Positions 8,816 to 15,734 of a DNA stretch of 15,734 bases are shown piece after piece. The DNA comes from Pelagophyceae sp. CCMP2097 (Eukaryota > Sar > Pelagophyceae): NCBI GenBank assembly GCA_026770575.1, contig MU657171.1, positions 46,186 to 61,919 of the forward strand, in the 5' to 3' direction. How positions within the stretch are numbered: position 1 is the stretch's first letter; each line of letters begins with the position of its first letter. The position numbers were made by a program, and so were the translations under genes. The notes under the pieces are model-generated. The model saw only the letters and a program-made list of their open reading frames with translations, searched no databases and was not told the origin of the DNA.

Positions 8816-9993
8816 ATGCTCCGGGGCGCCGCGGGCCCTGCGCCGTACGAGCGGCGCGGCGCCGATGCGCGGCCGCAGACGACGCTGCCGTTCTTCGCTG
8901 AGTCGCAGTATGACATCCCACCAGCCCACATTGGAGAGGTTGATCCCATACGGGCCATGGGCTGCTGTATGGGGCCCCATACGGGATCCCACGGTCCCCA
9001 TGGGATTGAATCTCCCACGCGGCCAGGTTCTTCGACGGCTGTTCGACGCGGACCGACGCGTCGTCGATGTACGCGCGTCTCGCCGGCGCCACCTGGCCGC
9101 CGCGCGACGCCAGGACCGCCTCGGGCCACCTGCTCCAGAGCGCCGGCCGGCGCCCGCCGGGCCAGTACATCGACGAAGATCCGGTCACGCCGCCCGGCGA
9201 CGAGTGGGTCGTCCTCCAGCGGCACACGGGCTGGCAGCGCACGGTGCACGGGGCCGTCCTCGACCACGGAGCCGACGAGGCGCCGCTGCGGCCGCCGAAC
9301 CAAGACGGCAAGCCCGCGCTACGACATCCCCACTTCGAGCAGCAGCGGAGCTTCGACGTGCGTGGTCGTTTCCGGCGAGGCTTCGCATCCGATGACGGCG
9401 TGAGTTGGAGACCATCGTAGGTGGACGCAGCCACCTTCTGGGACGTGGTGCACGACGGCGGCGCCTCGTCCAAGGCGCGGCGCCCGAGCACGGCGTCGGC
9501 GTCGAGCAGCCTCGTCGACGACGACGACGCGGCGAGGCCGAAAATGTCCCAGAGGCTCCGGCCGGCGGCCTTGCCGGCGACGACTTTTTCGTCGGCCTTT
9601 CATCTGGCGGCGCTGGACGGGGTGCGCGATCCGCTCTCGTGTCCGCGGAGGCGCACGCGGTTCCACGACGCGCCGTTGACGTCCTTCGACGACGGCGCGC
9701 GACCGCAGGGGGGCGGCGTCGACGTGAACGACGACGTTGGCGCGCTGCGGTTGGCGCGCGAGCGGCGGGTGCGCTGCACCGCGGCCCGCACGTCGCGCCA
9801 CGTCGACGTCGCGGCGCTGGTCCGGGCCGCCCGGAGAGGCACCGAGCCGCGGCTGGCGCCGCCGCGGGCCCGAGACGAGGCGGCGATCGGCGGCCAGGCT
9901 GGTTTCCTGCGGTCGACGTCGTCGGCGCATCAGAGAAGCGTCGCGCAGTCGCCCAACGCCGCAAAGGCGCCGCCGCGCTTCCCGCGCTACTGA
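8816..9993 (+). CDS. Unidentified multi-exon protein-coding gene
   Basis: I do not recognise the product. A good-context ATG at 8816 opens LRGAAGPAPYERRGADARPQ, followed by TTLPFFAESQYDIPPAHIGE. A second coding block (frame from 9028) carries MYARLAGATWPPRDART, GRRPPGQYIDEDPVTPPGDE, WVVLQRHTGWQRTVHGAVLD and PHFEQQRSFDV; its low-redundancy, aromatic-rich composition looks genuinely coding. A third block (9421-9993) opens VDAATFWDVVHDGG and ends PPRFPRY. Blocks one and two must be joined by an intron ending CCAG at 9026, but the donor is unresolved (8902 or 8908 keep frame; the better-looking 8939 does not). Blocks two and three share a frame interrupted by TAG at 9418-9420, next to a GTGAGT donor at 9400. 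The exact start and exons are uncertain; 8706 is an alternative start. Confidence 0.45.
8942..9005. repeat. Cluster of nested palindromes
   Basis: Contains the perfect 16-bp palindrome GTATGGGGCCCCATAC (8967-8982), two direct copies of CCCATACGGG (8945-8954 and about 8976-8985), and two CCATGGG blocks. It lies in the presumed first intron of the unidentified gene and could fold into a strong hairpin. Confidence 0.7.
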
Positions 9994-10015
9994 GCGCCCC
10001 TCTGGCTTTAAACTC

Positions 10016-11400
10016 TTACATGTTGCGGCCCGGGCGGCGTCGGCGGCGGCGGTGCAAAGGCGTCGTTGGGTGCAAAGGCGGCAGCTTCTCTGCCGCAGGC
10101 CGGCGGGAGCGATGAACGGGGGCGGGGCGGCGTAGGGCGCGCAGAGGCCCGTCGAGGGCGGGTGGTACGGTCTCAGCTTTGGCCCTCGGCGGGGCGCGTC
10201 GACCGGGGCGTGCGTGTGGGAACCCACGTGCAGCCGCTCCAGCGCCAAGAGGTCGAGTCCGAGCTTGCGCCCCCAGACGCACGGGATGAACCACGACCTA
10301 GGTCGCGCTCCGAACGACCGCGCCACGGCGGCAAGGAGACGCGCCACTTGAAACGGCAGTCGCGCATCGCGACGCAGCACCCTGCGACGGCCGCCGTCTA
10401 CGGCGCGGACCCTTGCGAGGGCCTTACGGGCGCGGGCGCACCGGGCGTGTCGACGCATCGGACCGTCGCGTCGGCCGTTCGCAGCATCGACGCCGCGGCC
10501 ACCCGCGGCATGACCCAGATGGTGTCCTATGGCGCGCCGTCCTTCAGAGGCGCGCTTCAAAAGGGGGCCGGCGCGGCGCTCACGGGGACGTCGCGGTACG
10601 TGTAGATGGCGTCTCTTCGGAGGCTGCGGAAGTGCGGCATCGGCGAGATCACGTCCATGCCGACGCGAAGGAAGATGACCGACCTACGCGGCGCGCAATG
10701 CCGCCTCTGGCCGTCCGTCCGAGCGTATACGCGGCGCCCGGCGCACTCGAAAAGCGCCGCTTCGCGCGCCTCGTGGCCAGCTGCATGGCGCCCCACCAGT
10801 AGACGAAGCGCTTTCTGCAGACTTCGATCGAGTCGGCTTGGTCATAACCGCCCACGGGCGGCTGCGTCAGCCCCGTGGAGAAGCGGCCAAAGCCGCTGCG
10901 CGGGTAGAGGCAGTCGACGGCGTCCTGCGAGGCGTTACCGAAGCGCCGCACCGTCGGGTCCTACAAGCGCGCGTCCTCGGGGCCGTCGAAGCCGTCGAGG
11001 AGACGCGCGCCGGAGAAACGGACCGTGTTGGTAACGAGGCTGTCCGTGGGCCGCAGAATTCGCTGCACCGTGGCGGCGAGCGCCGCCGTGTCCGCGTTGT
11101 CGTAGGATCGTCCGTTGAAGTGGACTGCCTTGACGAGCGCAAACGTCCGCGTAGAACCCGCGCCGTACGGCTCGATTACGTGCGTGAAGTAGCGCTGGAG
11201 CACGTCCTCGCGCACGTCGTACGCCGCGCCGACCTAGCGCACGGCCTGGGGCGCCGCCAAAGGCCCCGAGAGGCGGCCCCGGAATTTGACCCCGCGACGC
11301 CGCCGCGGACGACGAGCAGCGCCGTCCGCGGGGCATCGTCCGCCCCCGCCGCCAGGCGCAGCAAGCAGCACAGGCGCAGCGCAGAGCAGCGCGATCGCAT
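10016..11400 (-). CDS. Secreted/Golgi-type protein, possibly a glycosyltransferase
   Basis: Proposed exons on the minus strand: 11400-11299, 11233-11024, 10960-10856, 10814-10747, 10683-10584, 10526-10442, 10397-10228, 10171-10016 (996 nt, 331 aa). Introns are 65, 63, 41, 63, 57, 44 and 56 nt; most end TAG. The ATG at 11400 opens MRSRCSALRLCCLLRLAAGA, a signal peptide or anchor. Spliced text reads RTALLVVRGG|VGAAYDVRED, then YFTHVIEPYG, ALRLLVGRHAAGHEAREAAL, FE|SVIFLRVGMDVISPMPHF, IYTYRDVP|DTIWVMPRVA. A Rossmann-like N-terminus, a helix with HEA, and V-IFLR-x-x-MD-x-x-x-PMP before a beta/MPR segment resemble algal glycosyltransferase-like proteins; this is pattern judgement only. The 5' six exons are fairly convincing. 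The last two are tentative (the final acceptor is GAG), and an earlier stop at 10398 is possible. Confidence 0.45.
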
Positions 11401-11569
11401 CGTTTTCCTAGTCTGGGGCCAACGGGTCGTGGCTGGGATAATAATTGTAGATCAGATTCTTCGAAAGATCTGACCTCGCACATTGCTTCAGGGTTACAAT
11501 TGTAGCATTGCGTTTAAACGCGTGCGACACGTGCGTGCGAGCTCAGAAAAGGTTCTCGCGTCGCCCGCC
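11401..11569. promoter_or_regulatory. Divergent promoter with a 22-bp imperfect palindrome
   Basis: These 169 bp separate the starts of the minus-strand secretory gene and the plus-strand CLC gene. At 11452-11473 lies TCAGATTCTTCGAAAGATCTGA, whose reverse complement matches at 18 of 22 positions with a TTCGAA centre. ATTGTAG occurs twice, the second inside the palindrome-containing ACAATTGTAG (11494-11503). These are candidate shared regulatory elements; no known factor is assigned. Confidence 0.4.
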
Positions 11570-13383
11570 ATGGCCTCGAGGGGCCTCTTCGCGGTCCTCA
11601 TCTCCTCGAGCGTCTTCCGCGTCCTCGGCCTCGCCCGGCCGGTTGCGGCGGGGCGGCGCGCGTCGCGGCGGCTTGCGCTGCGGAGCGTCGCCGACGACTC
11701 GGTTGCGGCGGCGCCGTTCAAGGGCACGGCGGCGCTGCTCCTGCAGGCGGGACTCGTCGGCGCGGTGACGGGGGCGGCGGTGTCGGAGTTTAAAGAAATG
11801 ATTTCCGCCGTGGAGCGCTTCAGCTCGGACGGCCTCCTCGTCTCGCTCGCCGGCGCCGGCGGCGGCGCGGCGGACACGGCCGTGGGCGCCGCCATCGCCC
11901 TGGCGGCGGTGCCCGCGCTCGGCGGCGCCGTCGTCGGCGCGCTCCGCGCCGCGACGCCGTCGTTTGACGCGCTGCCGTCGCCCGCAGACGCGCCCCAAGT
12001 CGTCCTCCTCCGCGCGCTGAGCCGCGCGGCCGCCGCCGTCGCGACGCTCGGCACGGGCAACTCGCTCGGGCCCGAGGGCCCCGCCGTCGACATTGGCAAG
12101 GCTGTAGCGGCGGGGTTCGGCGCGGACCCGGACGACGTGCGCACGGCGCGCATCCTCAAGGGCTGCGGCGCGGCGGCGGGCGTCGCCGCCGGCTTCTCTG
12201 CGCCAATCGCGGGCATATTCTTCGTCATCGAGGTTATCGCGCGAGACGACGAGAAGAAGGACGCGGCCAGCGTGGTGCCAGGCGACCGCGTCGTGCCGCG
12301 CGCGCTCGTCGGCGCAACGGCGCTGGCGTCGGCGCTGTCGGCGTTCGTGGCGCAAGACCTGCTGCAGTGCCGCCTCCAGCTGAGCCCGCCGGAGTACATT
12401 GTGGGCGACTTTCCGCTGCTGCAGCTGCCGTCGTATTTGGGCCTCGGCGTCGTCTCGGGCCTCGTCGCCCTCGCGCTGCGGCGCACCATCGCTTTCGCAA
12501 CAGAGGTCTGGGCCGACGGCGGAACGCTCGGCGCCCTCGTGCCCAAGCCCGCGCGGCCCGCCGCCGGCGGGCTCCTCGTCGGGCTGCTTGGGGCGGCGTG
12601 CCCGCAGGTCCTCTTCAACGGCTACGCCACGCTCAACGCCATCCTCAGCGACGTCGACGCCCGCGCCAGCAAAGGCCGGACCGCTAGAGGATCTCGGAGG
12701 CTCTTTCGAACGCTCGAGCCCCGCGCGCGACGGACGGCCTAGGCGGCGGACGCGGACCTGAGCGTGCCGCGTTTGTGCGGCTTTGTGGTGCTCAAGGTCG
12801 CGGCGACGGCATCGAGCGTCGGCTGCGGCCTCGTCGGCGGCCTCTTTGCGCCGTCGCTCTTCCTCGGCGGCACGGCCGGCGGCGCCTACGGCCAGCTCAT
12901 CGGACTGTGCGCTTTTCTCCGATCTCTGAGACATCGCGACTCGCGCCGCTGACCACCGAGCGTAGGAGCGCAGAGTTCCTCCACACGACGCTGAACACCA
13001 ACATGTTCGACCTCCCAGGTTCGTCGCCCTTCTCTGAAAGGGGCCTCGCCTCGAGTTGCCCCCCTCGAAATCCGCCTCGACTGCGTGGCCCAGGCCCGGC
13101 GGCGTACGCGACTGTCGGCGCGGCGTCCGTCCTCGCCGCGCTCTTCGAGGCGCCGCTGACCGGGGCCATGTCCACAGACTGCAGCGTCCCCGCCCGACAG
13201 GTCCCGAGAGCGACGGACCAACGGCGTAGGCTCCTCTTCGAGCTGACTCGCGAGTACGACGTGATCCTCCCGCTCATCGCATCCGCGGGCGTGGCGTCGG
13301 CGGTCACGGCAGTCGTGAACAACGACGCCTTCCGTGTGTTCGTCCTGGAGAACCTGCGCAATCTGCGCCTCCGGCTGCGATAA
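11570..13383 (+). CDS. CLC-family chloride channel / anion-proton exchanger, probably organellar
   Basis: Exons 11570-12652, 12743-12906, 12966-13018, 13094-13169, 13230-13383 (1530 nt, 509 aa); introns 90, 59, 75 and 60 nt. The ATG at 11570 (GCC before, G after) opens a hydrophobic then Arg/Ala-rich leader of about 40 residues, fitting a plastid or other organellar presequence. CLC signatures: GTGNSLGPEGPAVDIG (161-176; E169 is the gating glutamate position), AAGVAAGFSAPIAGIFFVIE (202-221), GGLFAPSLFLGGTAGGAYG, and AYATVGAASVLAALFEAPLT then LLFELTREYDVILPL. The last signature is rebuilt across the 60-nt intron. The usual GSGIP chloride-site motif is not visible, and there are no C-terminal CBS domains: the protein ends NLRLRLR. 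Retention of the glutamate suggests exchanger-type gating. It probably moves Cl- or NO3- across an organelle membrane. Confidence 0.9.
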
Positions 13384-13392
13384 CGATACGAT

Positions 13393-13860
13393 TTAATGAT
13401 TGGACCCCGGCAGCTCGAAGGACTTGATCGTGCGGACGAAGCGGAAGAAGGCATACAACGCGGCGAGCGCAAACGCGGTGAGGGTGGCGAGGATGCCAAA
13501 GGCGCCCGTGGTATTTGGCGAGGCGGCGCAGGCGCGGAGGAGCGCGAGGCCGGTGAAGGCGTAGCACACGGCGTACGACTCGGCGAGCATCTTCCGCACG
13601 CGCGCGTCTTGTATGTTCACAGTGCGGTGCGCGAACCACGCCTGCGCCAGCGTCAGCGCGCCTGCCGAAACGCGTCACGCGGCCGCGAAAGGCACGCAGA
13701 GCGCACCGTAGCACCGGGCGACCTCGTGCCCAAAGTGCGAGTACGCCTCGCCCGACAGCGCGCCAAAGGCGCGGTGCGGCAGCAGCAGCAGGACGGTGCC
13801 GACGACGGCCGCGCAGGCCGTGTGCGCCCGGAGGACGCGGTTGAACCCGGGCTGCTCCAT
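13393..13860 (-). CDS. Small four-helix membrane protein (140 aa)
   Basis: Exons 13860-13707 and 13661-13393, with a 45-nt phase-1 intron (GTGCGC...CGGCAG). Splicing removes the in-frame TGA at 13677-13675 and gives VARCYGALTLAQAWFAHRTV, a continuous helix. Four hydrophobic segments are visible: HTACAAVVGTVLLLLPHRAF, the spliced helix, SYAVCYAFTGLALLRACAAS, and ILATLTAFALAALYAFFRFV. This architecture (an RxYGAL...AQAW helix followed by R..ESYAVCY) looks like a conserved family of small eukaryotic membrane proteins, but I cannot name it or its function. The stop lies 9 bp from the stop of the convergent CLC gene. Confidence 0.72.
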
Positions 13861-14137
13861 CGAAACGGCCCCGCCTTCGGGGCCCCCAGAAAAAAAGTCG
13901 CGGGATCGCTAAAGTTTTCAGCGACCTTTCACACGTCCCGGCCGGCGGCGGCCCCCTCGGGTCTCCGCGGTGCTCTGCATCGAGGGAGCCGGGCAAACTC
14001 GTTGGGGCGTACCGGCAGCTGGGACCGTCGAGGCGGCGCCCGAGATGATCTTTGTTACGGCCTCTGCGGGGGCACTCCGAGGATACAGTCGCACTCAGAG
14101 GGACGGTGATTACCGCGTCGAGCGGTCGTTGCGGATA
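13861..14137. other. Intergenic region with a GC hairpin
   Basis: 277 bp upstream of the four-helix protein gene and downstream of the MYND gene, both on the minus strand. It holds the stem GGCCCC-gccttc-GGGGCC (13867-13884) immediately before the start codon at 13860, which could lie in the 5' UTR. No coding sequence is supported. Confidence 0.4.
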
Positions 14138-15226
14138 TCACGTCGGCCGACGGGAGTGCGCCGCGAGCGCCGCGATATACGCCTCGAGCTCTTCGACCTT
14201 GGCCGGGGCCCTCGGGTTCCCCTTGGCCGCGGCGCGCTTGTAGCAGCGCAGCGCCTCGTTCAAGTCCTGCGGCACCCCGTCGCCGTTTGCGAGACACGCG
14301 GCGAGGTTGAAGAGCGCGTTCGCGTGGCCCTGCGCCGCGGCGAGACGGAGCCACTTCATAGCTTCGTCGTACGACTGCGCCACGCCCCGGCCGTGGCAGA
14401 ATTGCACGCCAAGACAATATTGAGCGTCAGGATAGCCTTGCTCGGCCGCACGTCGGTACCACTGCGCGGCGGCCTTGAAGTCGATCTTGACGCCTTCCCC
14501 GTGCTCGTGACACAGTCCCAGTTTAACCTGCGCTCGTACATCTCCTTGCGCCGCGGCGAGCGAGTACAACGAAAACGCGCGCTCGAAGCTCTGCTTGAGA
14601 CCAATGTCGCCATACCGGTACGCCTGAGCAAGGAGCGACTGCGCCTTGGCGTTGCCCTTGTCCACGTGCTTCTGCAGCCGGCGCAGCGACTCGGCGTCCG
14701 ACTTGCTTATCGGCGCTCTGCAGAGCGGGCAGCGCGCGTCGTGCTGACGGCACTTGTCGGAGCATGCCGCGCAGAGATTCTTGCAGCAGCAAAGGTAAAA
14801 CATCTGTGCCGCGTCTTCGAGTGGAAGCAGGTCTAGGCAGATTGCGCAGGTGCCGCGCCAGCCCGGCGCGCCGCCGTACGGCGCGCTCGCCTTGACCAGC
14901 GTCGTTTCTGCTCGCGGAGCCGGTGCCCGCGCCTTGAAAACAGCAGCCGAAAAGCGCGGCGCCGCCGTGGGACCGTCCGCCGGCGCGACGTCGTCGACGA
15001 TGACAGGCTCCTCCTTGCCCTTCTTCGTCGGCATGAGCTTGTCGAGGAGCTGGTCCTGGAACGCCGCGGCGAGCTTCTTGCACTTCTCCTTGTGCCCGCC
15101 CTCCTTCCAGTCTACGAGCTGGCACTTTTTGCTGCAGTAGTGCCGCGATTTGCACTTGGTGCATTGCTTGCCGCCCTGCTCGTCGCAGACGCAGCACGGC
15201 TTCGGCGCGGCGGCCGGCTCGTCCAT
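14138..15226 (-). CDS. MYND zinc finger - RING-like - Sel1 repeat protein
   Basis: Single exon, 362 aa, ATG with A at -3 and G at +4. Residues 11-49 form a complete MYND finger: C11, C14, C22, C25, C31, C35, H45, C49, with YCSKKCQ and W40. Residues 127-169 form a RING-like finger, CAICLD...YLCCCKNLCAAC...CPLC, with Cys where C3HC4 RINGs have His. Residues about 193-336 hold four Sel1-type repeats (AKAQSLLAQAYRYGD; AQVKLGLCHEHGEGV; AQYCLGVQFCHGRGV; ALFNLAACLANGDGV), solenoid scaffolds for protein assembly. A RING beside an adaptor array suggests an E3 ubiquitin ligase scaffold, but no substrate can be inferred. Proteins combining these modules are numerous in some stramenopile algae. The domain call is secure; the role is inference. 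Confidence 0.9.
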   Translation of the reverse strand: MDEPAAAPKPCCVCDEQGGKQCTKCKSRHYCSKKCQLVDWKEGGHKEKCKKLAAAFQDQLLDKLMPTKKGKEEPVIVDDVAPADGPTAAPRFSAAVFKARAPAPRAETTLVKASAPYGGAPGWRGTCAICLDLLPLEDAAQMFYLCCCKNLCAACSDKCRQHDARCPLCRAPISKSDAESLRRLQKHVDKGNAKAQSLLAQAYRYGDIGLKQSFERAFSLYSLAAAQGDVRAQVKLGLCHEHGEGVKIDFKAAAQWYRRAAEQGYPDAQYCLGVQFCHGRGVAQSYDEAMKWLRLAAAQGHANALFNLAACLANGDGVPQDLNEALRCYKRAAAKGNPRAPAKVEELEAYIAALAAHSRRPT

Positions 15227-15734
15227 CGTGTCGTGGTAGTGAGCACTGCTCGTTCGACTTGAAGGTTTGGGCAGCCGAGACCTACACGAAGGCCCTCGGG
15301 GTAGAATTTACGCGACGCGTGGCGTGGACGAGCAGCGTCGCTGCAGCGAAGGCCCTCGGGGGATCCGCCACGCCCGTCTCTGGAAGGCCTCTTTGAACGC
15401 ACCACGAGCGACCTTTCGCCGAGCCTCGGCGTCTGCCGATGTCCCGAGCCTCGGGGGAAAGTTCACTCCACTGTGACTGCTGCTCAGACCAGGCGAGCTC
15501 GAGCGCTCGGGGTCCCGGTTCCACGGTGATAGGACGGTAACATAACACCGATTTCAGGTACAAGATGGTTTCGCCAAGAAACTGATTTTGCATTGCGCGT
15601 TTTTTTGGCAAAACTAAAGTGGGCATTGGGCTGAGCTTCCGGAGGCCGCGCACGCACCCCAAGGAAAAGTCCGCCAGAGCTCTACTTTAACCAAAGAGCG
15701 TCTTTTGCAAAAGTTACAGCGATCGAAAGATATA
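15227..15734. other. Upstream non-coding region of the MYND gene
   Basis: 508 bp to the window edge, with no supported gene. It holds a direct repeat CGAAGGCCCTCGGGG (15288-15302 region and 15348-15361), spaced 60 bp, a GAGCCTCGG doublet (about 15420-15455), and a perfect 12-bp palindrome CTTTTGCAAAAG (15702-15713). The last 200 bp are less GC-rich. Probably the promoter of the MYND gene and spacer. Confidence 0.35.

Noticed and set aside
8058..9491. Long minus-strand open frame of 477 codons
   Set aside because: It runs antisense to the minisatellite and to the plus-strand gene blocks, has low-complexity Ser/Arg-rich text and no domain. GC-rich DNA gives such shadows freely.
10684..10796. 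113-nt intron starting GTGGGG in the secretory gene
   Set aside because: It keeps frame, but two shorter introns (10855-10815 and 10746-10684) retain a coherent helix with HEAREAALFE and fit the local intron style better.
11543..12934. Minus-strand open frame of 463 codons
   Set aside because: It is antisense to the CLC exons, whose motifs are unambiguous; its composition is typical of a GC-rich shadow.
13675..13677. Selenocysteine TGA
   Set aside because: A 45-nt intron explains it, and residues flanking the TGA are not a known selenoprotein context.

Overview
The window looks like nuclear DNA of a GC-rich, intron-containing photosynthetic eukaryote. A stramenopile (heterokont) alga such as a pelagophyte is the best guess. 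This rests on three things: a CP12-type plastid regulator whose N-terminus is a signal peptide followed by an A-FAP bipartite plastid motif, a MYND-RING-Sel1 protein of a kind common in such algae, and many short GT-AG introns. Species is inferred; nothing here fixes it.

Layout. 1-369 is a small non-coding foldback element with perfect 25-bp terminal inverted repeats. 409-536 is a 64-bp tandem duplication. 601-2697 (-) is a two-exon gene for a 679-aa protein with a possible RelA/SpoT-like central domain and ankyrin-like C-terminus. 2954-3824 (+) is a two-exon gene, perhaps Tim44/mL45-like, whose stop codon lies inside a 40-bp tandem repeat. 3910-4726 has no gene I can support. 4727-6732 (+) is a seven-exon RBBP5/Swd1 homologue (COMPASS/SET1 complex). 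7016-7864 (-) encodes a plastid protein with two CP12 modules. 8093-8371 is a 70-bp-period minisatellite. About 8816-9993 (+) is an unidentified gene. 10016-11400 (-) is a multi-exon secretory, possibly glycosyltransferase-like gene. 11570-13383 (+) is a five-exon CLC chloride channel/antiporter, probably organellar. 13393-13860 (-) is a two-exon four-helix membrane protein. 14138-15226 (-) is a MYND-RING-Sel1 protein. 15227-15734 is non-coding.

Most open frames look broken, but the breaks are resolved by introns mostly 41-90 nt long. Donors are often GTGCGY or GTGAGY and acceptors mostly TAG. For most genes the chosen splice sites keep the frame, give a total length divisible by three, and restore recognisable protein motifs. 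Genes are tightly packed: convergent stops lie 9 bp apart (CLC and 4-TM gene) and probably 22 bp apart (8816-9993 and the 10016-11400 gene), and divergent pairs share 169-256 bp. The genes are not an operon and show no single shared pathway: chromatin (RBBP5), Calvin-cycle redox control (CP12), anion transport (CLC), putative glycosylation and protein-interaction scaffolds. I see no defence system, CRISPR array, tRNA or rRNA.
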